Assembly: GCF_000013565.1 (NCBI RefSeq)
Contig: NC_007802.1
Span: 1,116,001 to 1,180,000 of the forward strand
DNA from: Jannaschia sp. CCS1
GTDB lineage: Bacteria; Pseudomonadota; Alphaproteobacteria; Rhodobacterales; Rhodobacteraceae
Direction: 5' to 3'
Length of the DNA: 64,000 nucleotides
Part shown: positions 36,368-46,927 of the stretch, in pieces
Layout: every line of letters starts with the position of its first letter
Numbering within the stretch: position 1 is the stretch's first letter
Translations under genes and position numbers: made by a program
The notes under the pieces: generated by a model
Told to the model about the DNA's origin: nothing
Databases searched by the model: none
What the model saw: the letters and a program-made list of their open reading frames with translations, nothing else

Positions 36368-38503
36368 ATGGAAACGATCCTCCTCTTCGCCCCCCTCGTC
36401 GGCGCGCTGATCTGTGGCTTCTCTTGGCGCCTGATCGGCGAACAGGCGGCTTGCGTTATCGCCACGGGCTTCCTGTTCCTGTCGTGCCTTCTGTCCTGGG
36501 TCGTCTTCATCGGCTTCGAGGGAGAGACCTACACACGCAGCCTGTTCACCTGGATTGAGTCCGGGACGCTCTTCACCGACTGGGCCATCCGCGTCGACCG
36601 TCTGACGGCGATCATGCTGATCGTGATCACCTCCGTGTCCGCCTTGGTACACCTCTATTCCTTCGGCTACATGGCCCATGACGAGAACTTCAAGGAGGGC
36701 GAGAGCTACCGCCCAAGGTTCTTCGCCTACCTGTCGTTCTTCACCTTCACCATGCTGATGCTGGTGACCGCCGATAACCTTCTGCAGCTGTTCTTCGGCT
36801 GGGAAGGCGTGGGCGTCGCGTCCTACCTGTTGATCGGTTTCTACTTCCGCAAACCCTCCGCAGGCGCGGCGGCGATGAAGGCGTTTATCGTCAACCGCGT
36901 GGGGGACTTCGGCTTCCTACTGGGCATCTTCGCGCTGTTCTGGATGACGGACTCGATCCAGTTCGACGTCGTGCTTGGCATGGGCGCAGAGCTGGCCGAG
37001 ATGTCGATCATCTTCCTCGGGATGGAGCTGAACGCGGCGGAAACCATCGCCTTCCTGCTGTTCATCGGCGCGATGGGCAAGTCGGCGCAGTTGTTGCTGC
37101 ACGTCTGGCTGCCCGACGCGATGGAGGGCCCGACGCCCGTGTCGGCCCTGATCCACGCGGCCACCATGGTGACGGCGGGCGTCTTCCTTGTCTGCCGCAT
37201 GTCCCCGGTGATCGAATACGCGCCGCTGGCGGGCAATTTCATCATCATCATCGGCGCGCTGTCGGCCTTCGTGGCCGCCACAATCGGCCTGGTGCAGAAC
37301 GACATCAAGCGCGTGATCGCCTATTCGACGATGTCCCAGCTTGGCTACATGTTCGTCGCCGCGGGCGTCGGCGTCTATTCGGTCGCGATGTTCCACCTGC
37401 TGACCCACGCGTTTTTCAAGGCGATGCTGTTTTTAGGCGCGGGTTCGGTCATCCACGCGATGCACCATGAGCAGGACATGCGGAACTATGGCGGGCTGCG
37501 GAAGAAGATCCCCTACACGTTCTGGGCGATGATGATCGGCACTTTGGCGATCACCGGCGTGGGTATCCCGCTGCTTTACGTCGGTTTCCCGGTCGGCTTC
37601 GCGGGCTTCGTGTCCAAGGATGCGGTGATCGAGAGCGCCTATGCCTTCGGCGGAGACCTCGGCCAATTCGCCTTCTGGGCGTTGGTCATCGGCGCGCTGT
37701 TCACCAGCTTCTACTCCTGGCGCCTGATGTTCCTGACCTTCTACGGCGAGGCGCGCGGCAACAAGCACACCCATGAACACGCTCATGAGAGCCCGATGAC
37801 CATGCTGATCCCACTGGGTGCGCTGGCCATTGGCGCGGTCGTGGCGGGTATGGTTTGGTATGGCAGTTTCTTCGGCAAAACCAATTATGTGGCTCAGTTC
37901 TTCGGCGTGCCCTACGCGGTGGAAGAAGCCCATGGCGACGAGCACGCAGATGATCACAGCGGCGAGGACGCGCATGGCGCGGAGGAGCAGGCTGAAGACC
38001 ACGCAGCCGGGGGCGGACACGGCGACGACCCCCATTACGTCTTCACCGGCGCACCCGGAGAGGGCGCGATCCACCACGCCCCCGACAACCACGTTCTGAA
38101 CGACGCGCACTCCGTTCCAAACTGGGTGAAGGTCGCCCCGTTCGTTGCAATGGTTCTGGGTTTTGCCACGGCCTACCTGTTCTACATCCTGAAACCGTCG
38201 ATCCCCGGTCGCCTCGCGACACAACAAAAGCCGCTCTACAATTTCCTTTTGAACAAATGGTACTTTGACGAAGCCTATGAGTACCTGTTTATCAAGCCCG
38301 CCCAATGGCTTGGCCGGTTCCTGTGGAAGCGCGGCGACACAAACACGATTGACGGCAGCATCAACGGGCTGGCGATGGGGATCATCCCCTTCTTCACCCG
38401 CCTCGCGGGCCGCGCGCAATCCGGCTACATTTTCCATTACGCGTTCGCGATGGTGCTGGGGCTTGTCGCCATCATCATCTTCGTCACGTTGAGCGCGGGG
38501 TAA
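36368..38503 (+). CDS. nuoL: NADH-quinone oxidoreductase subunit L
   Basis: NuoL is the distal antiporter-like proton pump with the long lateral helix. The 711-residue protein has the usual hydrophobic segments and motifs: [20 protein letters not shown] with the conserved glutamate, [20 protein letters not shown] with lysine and proline kinks nearby, and [20 protein letters not shown]. Between about residues 467 and 580 lies a His/Asp/Glu-rich insertion (THEHAHES, then [20 protein letters not shown] and [10 protein letters not shown]), in the loops before the lateral helix. The start METILLF is 4 bases after the small membrane protein gene. Confidence 0.97.
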   Translation: METILLFAPLVGALICGFSWRLIGEQAACVIATGFLFLSCLLSWVVFIGFEGETYTRSLFTWIESGTLFTDWAIRVDRLTAIMLIVITSVSALVHLYSFGYMAHDENFKEGESYRPRFFAYLSFFTFTMLMLVTADNLLQLFFGWEGVGVASYLLIGFYFRKPSAGAAAMKAFIVNRVGDFGFLLGIFALFWMTDSIQFDVVLGMGAELAEMSIIFLGMELNAAETIAFLLFIGAMGKSAQLLLHVWLPDAMEGPTPVSALIHAATMVTAGVFLVCRMSPVIEYAPLAGNFIIIIGALSAFVAATIGLVQNDIKRVIAYSTMSQLGYMFVAAGVGVYSVAMFHLLTHAFFKAMLFLGAGSVIHAMHHEQDMRNYGGLRKKIPYTFWAMMIGTLAITGVGIPLLYVGFPVGFAGFVSKDAVIESAYAFGGDLGQFAFWALVIGALFTSFYSWRLMFLTFYGEARGNKHTHEHAHESPMTMLIPLGALAIGAVVAGMVWYGSFFGKTNYVAQFFGVPYAVEEAHGDEHADDHSGEDAHGAEEQAEDHAAGGGHGDDPHYVFTGAPGEGAIHHAPDNHVLNDAHSVPNWVKVAPFVAMVLGFATAYLFYILKPSIPGRLATQQKPLYNFLLNKWYFDEAYEYLFIKPAQWLGRFLWKRGDTNTIDGSINGLAMGIIPFFTRLAGRAQSGYIFHYAFAMVLGLVAIIIFVTLSAG

Positions 38504-38509
38504 GGCATC

Positions 38510-40054
38510 ATGGATAACCTCATCTCCATCGTCACATTCCTGCCCCTGGTGGCCGCGATCATCATGGCCGTGTTCCTGCGCGGCGAGGATGAGGCCGCGC
38601 AGTTGAACGCCAAGCGTCTGGCCTTCGCCGCCACGGCTGCCACGTTCCTGGTGTCGATTTTCCTGTTGGTGCAGTTCGATGCGTCCAACACTGACTTCCA
38701 GCTGGTGGAAGAGGCCCCGTGGCTCTTTGGGCTGACCTATAAGGTTGGCGTGGACGGGATCTCCATCCTGTTCGTGATGCTGACCACGTTCCTGATGCCG
38801 ATCACGATTGCCGCCTGCTGGAGTGTGAAGACGCGCGTCAAGGAATACATGATCGCGCTTTTGATCCTTGAGACGCTGATGATCGGCGTTTTCGTAGCGC
38901 TCGACATGGTGCTGTTCTACCTGTTCTTCGAGGCGGGCCTGATCCCGATGTTCCTGATCATCGGCATCTGGGGCGGGGCGAACCGGATCTATGCATCGTT
39001 CAAGTTCTTCCTCTACACCTTCCTGGGCTCGGTCCTGATGCTGGTCGCTATGGTCGCGATGTATGTGGATGCGGGCACGACGGATATCCCGACGCTCCTG
39101 AACCACAATTTCGGCACGGAAACCTTCACCGTCGCGGGCTTCACCGTCGTCGGCGGCCTCCAGACGATGCTGTTCCTCGCCTTCTTCGCGTCCTTCGCGG
39201 TGAAGATGCCGATGTGGCCCGTGCACACCTGGCTGCCGGACGCGCACGTGCAGGCGCCCACGGCGGGGTCGGTGGTGCTGGCGGCGATCCTGTTGAAGAT
39301 GGGTGGCTACGGGTTCCTGCGGTTCAGCCTGCCGATGTTCCCCGTGGCGTCTGATATCTTCGCACCGCTGATCCTGTGGCTGAGCGTCATCGCAATCATC
39401 TACACGTCGCTAGTGGCGATGGTGCAGGAGGACATGAAAAAGCTGATCGCCTACAGTTCCGTCGCGCATATGGGCTTTGTGACCATGGGCATCTTTGCGG
39501 CCAACCAAAACGGCGTGGATGGCGCGATTTTCCAGATGATCTCCCACGGGTTCATCTCGGGCGCGTTGTTCCTGTGCGTGGGCGTGATCTACGACCGGAT
39601 GCACACCCGCGATATCGACGCCTATGGTGGCCTTGTGGTCCGCATGCCTGCCTACGCGGCGATCTTTATGCTGTTCACCATGGCCAACGTGGGCCTTCCG
39701 GGCACCTCCGGCTTTGTGGGGGAATTCCTGACGCTGATCGGGGTCTTTCAGGTCAATACATGGATCGGTCTTCTGGCCTGCACCGGCGTGATCCTGTCAG
39801 CGTCCTATGCGCTGTGGCTCTACCGTCGGGTCGTCTTCGGCGACCTGATCAAGGAAAGCCTGAAGTCCATCACCGACATGACCCGCCGGGAGCGCGCGAT
39901 CTTCGCGCCGCTGGTGGTCATGACGATCCTGCTGGGCGTCTATCCGAGCCTTGTGACCGATATTATCGGCCCCTCGGTCGAGGCCCTCGTTACCAACTAC
40001 GAACTTGCCGTGGCGGATTTCGCGTCCCACGCGCAAGTTGCCGCAAGCCACTAA
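38510..40054 (+). CDS. nuoM: NADH-quinone oxidoreductase subunit M
   Basis: NuoM is an antiporter-like proton pump subunit. The 514-residue protein shows [20 protein letters not shown] with the conserved glutamate, then [20 protein letters not shown] with the lysine-bearing helix nearby, and [20 protein letters not shown]. About 14 hydrophobic segments are present. It starts 6 bases after nuoL. Nothing unusual is seen. Confidence 0.98.
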   Translation: MDNLISIVTFLPLVAAIIMAVFLRGEDEAAQLNAKRLAFAATAATFLVSIFLLVQFDASNTDFQLVEEAPWLFGLTYKVGVDGISILFVMLTTFLMPITIAACWSVKTRVKEYMIALLILETLMIGVFVALDMVLFYLFFEAGLIPMFLIIGIWGGANRIYASFKFFLYTFLGSVLMLVAMVAMYVDAGTTDIPTLLNHNFGTETFTVAGFTVVGGLQTMLFLAFFASFAVKMPMWPVHTWLPDAHVQAPTAGSVVLAAILLKMGGYGFLRFSLPMFPVASDIFAPLILWLSVIAIIYTSLVAMVQEDMKKLIAYSSVAHMGFVTMGIFAANQNGVDGAIFQMISHGFISGALFLCVGVIYDRMHTRDIDAYGGLVVRMPAYAAIFMLFTMANVGLPGTSGFVGEFLTLIGVFQVNTWIGLLACTGVILSASYALWLYRRVVFGDLIKESLKSITDMTRRERAIFAPLVVMTILLGVYPSLVTDIIGPSVEALVTNYELAVADFASHAQVAASH

Positions 40055-40099
40055 TGCAGCTCGATAACCATCGAACGCACCTACTAAGGACCCGCGCCC

Positions 40100-41551
40100 A
40101 TGATCTCCGCTGATCTTGCCATCCTGACGCCCGAGATTGTCCTGTCGCTGTTCGCGATGGCGGGGCTGTTGGGGGCGGTCTACACGTCCAAGGACGCGCT
40201 CGCCTCGGCCATGTGCTGGGGCACGGCGGCCTTGTTCATCATCATGGCGTTCTACATCGGCGTGACGGGCAACGGCGCGCGGGAGGCGTTTGACGGCATG
40301 ATCATTGACGATGCCTTCTCTCGCTTTGCCAAGATCACCATCCTTCTGTCGGCCGCCGCAATCCTGATGATTTCGCAGGATTACATGGCCAAGGCGGATT
40401 TGTTACGGTTTGAGTTCCCCGTGCTGATCATTCTGGCCGTTGTGGGCATGATGATCATGGTCTCCGCAGGTGATCTGATCGCGCTTTACATGGGGTTGGA
40501 GCTGCAATCGCTGGCGCTCTACGTGGTCGCCGCCATGCGCCGCGACAGCGTGCGGTCCACGGAAGCGGGCCTGAAATACTTCGTGCTCGGCGCGCTGTCG
40601 TCGGGCCTTCTGCTTTACGGCTCCTCTCTGGCGTATGGGTTCGCGGGTACGACGCAATTTGCGGGCATCATCGAAGCGGCGCAGGGCGGCGACATGCCTC
40701 TGGGGCTCCTGTTCGGCCTCGTCTTCATCACGGCGGGCCTTGCCTTCAAGGTCTCTGCCGCGCCGTTTCATATGTGGACGCCGGATGTCTACGAAGGCTC
40801 CCCCACACCGATCACCGCGCTTTTTGCCACCGCGCCGAAGGTCGCTGCGATGGCGCTGTTCGCGCGCGTGGTCCATGACGCGTTCGGTGGCGTGATCGGC
40901 GATTGGCAGCAGATCGTGGCGTTTCTGGCCGTCGTCTCCATGTTCCTCGGTGCCATCGCGGCGATCGGGCAGACGGATATCAAGCGCCTGATGGCCTATT
41001 CCTCGATCTCCCACATGGGCTTTGCGCTGATGGGCCTTTCCGCAGGCACCGCGCAGGGCGTGGAGGCGATGCTGATCTACATGGCGATCTACGTGGCGAT
41101 GAACATCGGCACCTTCGCGTTTATCCTGACGATGGAGCGGAACGGACGACATGTGACCGAGATCTCGTCGCTGTCCGCCTTCGCCTCCAAGGAGCCCACC
41201 AAGGCGCTGGCGATATTGGTCATGATGTTCAGCCTTGCGGGCGTTCCGCCGCTTCTGGGGTTCTTCGGCAAATATGCCGTTCTGGTCGCCGCTGTCGATG
41301 CAGGTCTGGTGTGGCTGGCAATTGCGGGCGTCATCGCCTCGGTCATCGGCGCGTTCTACTACATCCGCATCGTCTATCTAATGTATTTCGGGGAGGCGGA
41401 TGAGGGCGCGTTGGACGGCAAGATGGGGCTGGTCCCCTATGTCGGCCTGATCGCCATGGCGCTGGTCATCGGTCTCGGCTGGGTGCCCGGTGTGAATCTC
41501 TTCGGGATCGAGGCTCCGGCGGAAACGGCCGCCGCCATGCTGATCCGCTAA
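40100..41551 (+). CDS. nuoN: NADH-quinone oxidoreductase subunit N
   Basis: NuoN is the third antiporter-like subunit. The 483-residue protein shows [20 protein letters not shown] with the conserved glutamate, [20 protein letters not shown] and [20 protein letters not shown]. It starts 45 bases after nuoM, with a weaker spacing than elsewhere. It is the last nuo gene; birA starts directly after its TAA, so the transcript probably continues. Confidence 0.98.
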   Translation: MISADLAILTPEIVLSLFAMAGLLGAVYTSKDALASAMCWGTAALFIIMAFYIGVTGNGAREAFDGMIIDDAFSRFAKITILLSAAAILMISQDYMAKADLLRFEFPVLIILAVVGMMIMVSAGDLIALYMGLELQSLALYVVAAMRRDSVRSTEAGLKYFVLGALSSGLLLYGSSLAYGFAGTTQFAGIIEAAQGGDMPLGLLFGLVFITAGLAFKVSAAPFHMWTPDVYEGSPTPITALFATAPKVAAMALFARVVHDAFGGVIGDWQQIVAFLAVVSMFLGAIAAIGQTDIKRLMAYSSISHMGFALMGLSAGTAQGVEAMLIYMAIYVAMNIGTFAFILTMERNGRHVTEISSLSAFASKEPTKALAILVMMFSLAGVPPLLGFFGKYAVLVAAVDAGLVWLAIAGVIASVIGAFYYIRIVYLMYFGEADEGALDGKMGLVPYVGLIAMALVIGLGWVPGVNLFGIEAPAETAAAMLIR

Positions 41552-42307
41552 ATGTCGGGTGGGGCCACAGGCGCTTGGCCCCTGGGTGTCTCCCGCCGTG
41601 TCCTTGCCACCACCGACAGCACGATGCTGGAGGCCGCGCGCGCCGCGCCCACGCTGACCGGGCCGGAATGGGTGCTGGCGCTGCACCAGACCGCCGCCAG
41701 GGGCCGCCGGGGGCGGGCTTGGGTCATGCCATCGGGCAATTTCGCGGCGTCGCTGACGCTGCAACCCTCCGGGCCGCTGGCTCAGATCGCGCTGCGCTCT
41801 TTCGCGGCCGCCACCGCTCTGCGCGACGCGCTTATCGCCGTTGGCTGCCCTCCGGGCGACGTGTCCCTGAAATGGCCCAATGATGTGCTGTTGCGAGGCG
41901 GCAAGGTGGCGGGCATTTTGCTGGAAAGCATCGGCGACGGGCGCGGCGGGGTCAGCCACCTGATCATCGGGATTGGCGTCAACCTGGCTCACGCGCCGGA
42001 TCCCTCCGAGGTGGAGGCCCGCGCCGTGACCCCCGTGGCCCTGGGCCTGGATGTCACGCCGGAAGACTTTCTTGACGCCCTCGCCCCCGCCTTTGCCAGC
42101 CGCGAATACAGCCTTGCCACCTATGGATTTGACCCCACACGCACCGAATGGCTGGCCCATGCCGCACGTCTGGAGGAGGTCATCACCGCGCGCCTACCGG
42201 GCGAAGAGATCACCGGCACCTTTCGCACCATCGACGAGACGGGCAATCTGATCCTTGAAACCGCCCATGGACCGCGCGCCATCGCAGCGGCTGATATCTA
42301 CTTTTGA
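41552..42307 (+). CDS. birA: Biotin--[acetyl-CoA-carboxylase] ligase
   Basis: Attaches biotin to the carrier lysine of acetyl-CoA carboxylase via biotinyl-AMP. The 251-residue protein has the catalytic domain only, with the ARGRRGRAWVMPSGNF biotin-adenylate loop, then LKWPNDVLLRGGKVAGILLE with the catalytic lysine and GIGVNLAHAP. There is no N-terminal DNA-binding domain, so it is a monofunctional class I ligase and not a repressor. The ATG follows the nuoN stop without a spacer. birA and coaX after nuoN is a common order in alphaproteobacteria. Confidence 0.93.
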   Translation: MSGGATGAWPLGVSRRVLATTDSTMLEAARAAPTLTGPEWVLALHQTAARGRRGRAWVMPSGNFAASLTLQPSGPLAQIALRSFAAATALRDALIAVGCPPGDVSLKWPNDVLLRGGKVAGILLESIGDGRGGVSHLIIGIGVNLAHAPDPSEVEARAVTPVALGLDVTPEDFLDALAPAFASREYSLATYGFDPTRTEWLAHAARLEEVITARLPGEEITGTFRTIDETGNLILETAHGPRAIAAADIYF

Positions 42308-42337
42308 ACCTGAGATTATCCTGAACGGAGGCTTTGC

Positions 42338-43117
42338 ATGCTTCTTTGCATCGATTGCGGCAACACCAACACGGTTTTCTCCATCTGGGATGGCGAGAGC
42401 TGGCTGTGCACCATGCGCACCTCCACCCATCATTCGCGGACGGCGGACGCCTATTTCACCTGGTTCTCGACATTATTGGGGCATTACGGCATCGACCCGC
42501 AGATTGACGATGTCATCATCTCCTCCACCGTGCCGCGCGTTGTGTTCAACCTGCGGGTCTTTTGCGACCGCTTCTTCAACCTACGCCCTCTCGTGGTGGG
42601 CAAGCCCGATTGTGCCCTGCCGATGGAGCCGCGGGTGGATTTTGGCACCGGTGTTGGACCGGACCGTCTGGCCAATGCCGTTGGGGCCTTCGCGCGGCAT
42701 GGTGGCGATTGCGTCGTGGTGGATTTCGGGACGGCCACGAATTTTGACGTGGTGGCCGAAGATGGCGCTTACGTGGGCGGCGTGATTGCGCCCGGTGTGA
42801 ACCTCAGTCTTGAGGCGCTGGCCCTCGGCGCCGCCGCCTTGCCCCATGTCGATATCACCAAGCCAGACGCTGTGATTGGCACAAACACGGTGGCGTGCAT
42901 CCAATCGGGTGTTTTTTGGGGTTATGTCGGCCTGATCGAAGGAATAACAACGCGGATCAAGGCGGAATACGGCAAACCGATGAAGGTGATCGGCACGGGC
43001 GGGCTCGCCCCCTTGTTTGCGCAGGGAGAGGTGTTATTTGACACCGTCGAAGACGATCTGACGATGTACGGACTGACCGTCATCCATAAATACAACAAGG
43101 ATAAAAACCCCTCATGA
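42338..43117 (+). CDS. coaX: Type III pantothenate kinase
   Basis: Catalyses the ATP-dependent phosphorylation of pantothenate, the first step of coenzyme A synthesis. The 259-residue protein has the ASKHA fold. DCGNTNTVFSIWDG is the N-terminal phosphate loop with the catalytic aspartate, CVVVDFGTATNFDVV is the second, and VGGVIAPGVNLSLEALALGA and KVIGTGGLAPLFAQ are also typical. It needs a monovalent cation and is not feedback-inhibited by CoA, as known for type III enzymes. It overlaps RNase J by ATGA. Confidence 0.95.
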   Translation: MLLCIDCGNTNTVFSIWDGESWLCTMRTSTHHSRTADAYFTWFSTLLGHYGIDPQIDDVIISSTVPRVVFNLRVFCDRFFNLRPLVVGKPDCALPMEPRVDFGTGVGPDRLANAVGAFARHGGDCVVVDFGTATNFDVVAEDGAYVGGVIAPGVNLSLEALALGAAALPHVDITKPDAVIGTNTVACIQSGVFWGYVGLIEGITTRIKAEYGKPMKVIGTGGLAPLFAQGEVLFDTVEDDLTMYGLTVIHKYNKDKNPS

Positions 43118-44790
43118 GTGACCGCAATCGCCTCATCTATCTCCCCATCGGCGGCGCGGGGGAGATTGGGATGAACTGCTATGTCTATGGCTACGGGCCA
43201 GAAGGGCAGGAGCGGTTGATCGTGGTCGACACGGGCGTGGCGTTTCCCGATATGGACGGCCAGCCGGGCGTGGATCTGATCCTGCCCGATGTCGACTGGC
43301 TGGAGGATCGCAAGGGCCGGATTGAAGCGATTTTCATCACCCACGCCCACGAGGATCATGTGGGTGCGGTCGGCCATCTGTGGGGCCGTCTGGAAGCGCC
43401 GGTGTACTGCCGCAAGTTCACCGCCATCCACGCGATGCGCAAGATGGATGAGGCGGGACATGACGCGGCGCAGGTCCGTGTGGTGGAGGCCTATCCCGAT
43501 GTGGTGGAGGCCGGGCCGTTCAAAGTCTCCTTCGCGCCGGTCTCCCATTCCATCCCCGAGGCATCTGGCCTTGTGATCGACAGTGACGCAGGCCGCGTGA
43601 TCCACTCGGGCGACTACAAGATCGACCGCTCCCCCGTCGTGGGGGAGGCGTTTGATGAGGATATGTGGCGCGAAATCGCGTCCGACGGCGTCCTGGCCTA
43701 TGTCTGCGATTCGACTAACGTTTTCTCGCGCCACCCGGGCCGGTCGGAATCCGAGCTGCCGCCGCAGATTACGGAGCTTGTGGCGAAGGCCAAGGGTATG
43801 GTCGTGGCCACCACCTTCGCGTCCAACATCGCGCGGTTGCAGACGCTGGCGGATGCAGGCATTGCGGCGGGTCGTTCGATCTGCCTGATGGGCCGTGCGA
43901 TGCAACGGATGGTGAAAGCGGGGCGTGAGGCGGGTGTCTTGACCAACTTCCCCACAACCGTGTCACCGGAAGACGCCCTTGATATCCCTCGCGAAAGCCT
44001 GATGCTGATTGTGACGGGCAGTCAGGGAGAGCGGCGCGCCGCCTCTGCCTCCCTGTCCCGCGGCAAGTATCTGGGTCATGAATTGAAGGAGGGCGATACG
44101 TTCCTCTTCTCCTCCAAGACCATCCCCGGAAACGAAGTGCCGGTCGCCTATATCCAGAACTCGCTTGCCGAGATCGGAGTAGAGATCGTTGATGACACGT
44201 CCGGCTTCTACCACGTTTCGGGCCATGCCAATCGCCCGGATATCGAGGTGATGCATGAGGTGCTAAAGCCGCAGATCGTGGTGCCGTGCCATGGTGAATA
44301 TCGCCACCTGCGGGAGCACTCCCGCCTTGCGATGGGCAAGGGCATGGCCGGGATCGTGGCGGCCAACGGGATGATGGTGGAGCTGTCGGGCAACGCCCCC
44401 GGCGTGACTGAGCATATCGAGGTTGGGCGCACGTATCTGGATGGCGACGCCTTCGTCGGCCAGTATGACGGCGTGATCCGTGAGCGGATGAAGATGGCCC
44501 TGAACGGCATGGTTGTCGTGGCGCTGATTGTGGACGAATCCGATGAGGTTCTCGAAGACGCCTGGGTGCAGTTGAAGGGCTTGCCAGAGGTCGGGTCCTC
44601 TGGCGTATCGTTGCAGGAGTTGGTTGAGGACGACATCGCCCGCCTGTTGCCGCGCCTGGATGCCAAGATCATCGACGATGACGACAAGCTGGAAGAGGCG
44701 GTCAAGCGCGTGGCGCGCAAAGTGTGCTTGCAAGAGATTGGCAAAAAGCCCGAGGTCACGCTGCTGGTCAGCCGCCTGATGGCGGAGTAA
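43114..44790 (+). CDS. rnj: Ribonuclease J
   Basis: A metallo-beta-lactamase/beta-CASP RNase with 5'-exonuclease and endonuclease activity in RNA decay and rRNA maturation. The zinc site is visible as ITHAHEDHVGAV, with further ligands in SHSIPEASGL, VIHSGDYK and the C-terminal VPCHGEYRHL. The beta-CASP part includes TTFASNIARL and VTGSQGERRAA. The 558-residue length is normal. A strong terminator follows 18 bases after its stop. The convergent gene encodes a DEAD-box RNA helicase, a functional partner in many bacteria. Confidence 0.95.
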   Translation: MSDRNRLIYLPIGGAGEIGMNCYVYGYGPEGQERLIVVDTGVAFPDMDGQPGVDLILPDVDWLEDRKGRIEAIFITHAHEDHVGAVGHLWGRLEAPVYCRKFTAIHAMRKMDEAGHDAAQVRVVEAYPDVVEAGPFKVSFAPVSHSIPEASGLVIDSDAGRVIHSGDYKIDRSPVVGEAFDEDMWREIASDGVLAYVCDSTNVFSRHPGRSESELPPQITELVAKAKGMVVATTFASNIARLQTLADAGIAAGRSICLMGRAMQRMVKAGREAGVLTNFPTTVSPEDALDIPRESLMLIVTGSQGERRAASASLSRGKYLGHELKEGDTFLFSSKTIPGNEVPVAYIQNSLAEIGVEIVDDTSGFYHVSGHANRPDIEVMHEVLKPQIVVPCHGEYRHLREHSRLAMGKGMAGIVAANGMMVELSGNAPGVTEHIEVGRTYLDGDAFVGQYDGVIRERMKMALNGMVVVALIVDESDEVLEDAWVQLKGLPEVGSSGVSLQELVEDDIARLLPRLDAKIIDDDDKLEEAVKRVARKVCLQEIGKKPEVTLLVSRLMAE

Positions 44791-44807
44791 ATATTTGAGC
44801 TGAAACG

Positions 44808-44850
44808 AAAAAGCGCCGCGCAGGGTGTGATCCTTGCGCGGCGCTTTTTT
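44808..44850. terminator. Bidirectional Rho-independent terminator
   Basis: The stem GCGCCGCGCA / TGCGCGGCGC is perfect, with a 12-base loop, and is flanked by A5 on the left and T6 on the right. It can therefore stop transcription from both sides: RNase J on the plus strand and the DEAD-box helicase on the minus strand. It is the clearest terminator in the window. Confidence 0.95.
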
Positions 44851-44863
44851 GTCTTGCGGAGGC

Positions 44864-46771
44864 TTAGTCGGCGGAGGGCGCGTCTGCCGTAGCCTCGGCA
44901 GGATCAGCCGCATCGGCGGCCTCGGGCGCGTCTTCTTCGACCTTCTTTTTCCGCGTGCGTCGGCGCTTGGGCTTTTCTTCCGCGTCGCCGTCCGGTGCCG
45001 GGGCGTCCGGCTCGGCCTCAGCTGGCGTCGCGTCTGCTTTCTTGCGGGGTGCCCGGCGACGCTTGGGCTTTTCCTCCGGAACGGGTGCGTCTGCGGCTGC
45101 CTCCGTCGGGGCGTCGTCTCCAGCGGGCGCTTCGGTCGCCGCCTCAGCTGGCGCGTCCTCTGTCGCAGGCTCGGGCTTCTTGCGCGTGCGGCGACGTTTC
45201 GGCTTCTCTTCTGTCGGCGTTGGGGTCTCTGCAGGGGCCTCGACGGTTGTTTCTGCAGGGATTTCTGTCGCGGGCTCATCCTCGTCCAGGTTCATTTCCC
45301 GGGCCGGGCCGCCGCGACGTTCGTCAAAGCTCAGGCCGATGAAGTCAGGGGTGAAGTCCCCCATTCCCACGATGCGGGGGCCACGGTCGCCCCGGTCACG
45401 TCCCCGGCCCCGACCTCCGCGGTCATTCCGCTCACCGCGGTCGCCGCGTTCGCGACGGGGCTGTGGCTGTTGCTGCCGCTGTGGTTCTGGCTTCGCCTCT
45501 TCCCGCGCAGGCTCCGGCGCTGCGTCGGCCTGCTTTTCCTCGGCCTTGGGCTCTTCGGACCGGCGACCCCCACGGCGCGATCTGCGCGGTTTGTCCTCGG
45601 TCTCCGCCTTCGGCGTACCGGCATCCATCGGCGCCTCCGCGCGCGGGATCGGTTGTTTGATCAGCCCCTCAATCGCGCCCAGATACTTCTCATCGGAGGG
45701 GACGCACAGCGTGATCGCGACACCTGTTTTGCCCGCGCGACCCGTGCGGCCAATGCGGTGCACGTAGTCCTCTGCGTGGGAGGGCACATCGTAGTTGATT
45801 ACATGGCTCACGTTGGGAATGTCGAGGCCGCGGGCCGCAACGTCAGAGGCCACAAGCAAGGTGATCGACCCGTCGCGGAAGCCTGCAAGCGTGCGCATCC
45901 GGTGCGATTGGTCCAGATCGCCATGGATCGGCTCAGCATTCAAGTTATGCTTTTTCAACGACTTGGCAACGATATCCACATCCACCTTGCGGTTGCAGAA
46001 GATGATGGCGTTGCGGAAGGCATCGCCCTCCGCCGTGATCGCGGCGCGCAGCATGTCGCGCTTCATCTTGGCCTGCGCATCGCGGCGGGGCGCTTTGAAT
46101 TCGATCAACCGCTGTTCGATCGTGGCGGAGGTCGTGGATTGACGCTCCACTTCGATCTTCTCGGGGTTGGACAGGAATGTGTTGGTGATGCGCTCGATCT
46201 CCGGGGCCATGGTGGCCGAGAAGAACAGCGTCTGGCGGGTGAAGGGAACCAGGCCGAAGATCCGCTCGATATCCGGGATAAAGCCCATGTCCAGCATCCG
46301 GTCGGCCTCGTCCACGACCATGACTTTCACGTCGTTCAGGATCAGCTTGCCGCGTTCGAAATGGTCCAGCAGGCGGCCCGGTGTGGCGATGAGGACATCG
46401 ACGCCTTTGTCGATGGCCTGCTCCTGCTCCTTAAAGGACACGCCACCGATCAATAGGGCCTTGGTCAACTTCACATGCTTGGCGTAAATATCAAAGTTCT
46501 CTGCCACTTGTGCGGCGAGTTCTCGCGTGGGGCACAGGACGAGGGACCGCGGCATCCGCGCGCGGGCGCGGCCACGGGCCAGCATGGTGATCATCGGCAG
46601 GGTGAACGACGCGGTCTTGCCGGTGCCTGTCTGGGCGATGCCCAACACGTCGCGGCCCGCGAGGGCGGGCGGAATTGCGCCGGCCTGGATGGGGGTTGGG
46701 CTTTCATATCCCGCCTCCACGATGGCTTTTTGAACTTTGGGATTGAGATCGAGGTCTGCGAAAGTCGTCAT
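44864..46771 (-). CDS. DEAD-box RNA helicase with repeated basic tail
   Basis: An ATP-dependent RNA helicase of the RhlE/CsdA type. The core (residues about 1-370) has the Q motif YESPTPIQAGAIPPAL, motif I AQTGTGKT, motif II VDEADRMLD, motif III FSATM, and motif VI HRIGRTGRAGKTG. Translation should start at MTTFADLDL; an upstream extension lacks the family sequence. The ~230-residue C-terminal part is low complexity. It begins with an Arg/Gly/Asp-rich stretch (RRERGDRGERNDRGGRGRGR) and then has three copies of an EEKPKRRRxRKK block separated by acidic Ala/Pro spacers. Such tails bind RNA or degradosome partners. Its convergent neighbour is RNase J. Confidence 0.93.
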   Translation of the reverse strand: MTTFADLDLNPKVQKAIVEAGYESPTPIQAGAIPPALAGRDVLGIAQTGTGKTASFTLPMITMLARGRARARMPRSLVLCPTRELAAQVAENFDIYAKHVKLTKALLIGGVSFKEQEQAIDKGVDVLIATPGRLLDHFERGKLILNDVKVMVVDEADRMLDMGFIPDIERIFGLVPFTRQTLFFSATMAPEIERITNTFLSNPEKIEVERQSTTSATIEQRLIEFKAPRRDAQAKMKRDMLRAAITAEGDAFRNAIIFCNRKVDVDIVAKSLKKHNLNAEPIHGDLDQSHRMRTLAGFRDGSITLLVASDVAARGLDIPNVSHVINYDVPSHAEDYVHRIGRTGRAGKTGVAITLCVPSDEKYLGAIEGLIKQPIPRAEAPMDAGTPKAETEDKPRRSRRGGRRSEEPKAEEKQADAAPEPAREEAKPEPQRQQQPQPRRERGDRGERNDRGGRGRGRDRGDRGPRIVGMGDFTPDFIGLSFDERRGGPAREMNLDEDEPATEIPAETTVEAPAETPTPTEEKPKRRRTRKKPEPATEDAPAEAATEAPAGDDAPTEAAADAPVPEEKPKRRRAPRKKADATPAEAEPDAPAPDGDAEEKPKRRRTRKKKVEEDAPEAADAADPAEATADAPSAD

Positions 46772-46927
46772 GGGCGTCCAATCTTGCCGGGGCGACATGC
46801 CCGTCGGCGGGGTGATGGAGCGCTTCCTGACAACGCGCTCCGCGATAGATGTCCGCGCGGACCGCGGGCACGCAAAGCACTTATTCCATTCACTCGACAA
46901 CGTCAAACGATGTGCAATTCCAACAGG

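Noticed and set aside
37433-39247. 604-codon minus-strand frame opposite nuoL and nuoM
   Set aside because: Antisense to conserved membrane proteins; its Glu/His/Arg-rich product reflects the complement of hydrophobic codons.
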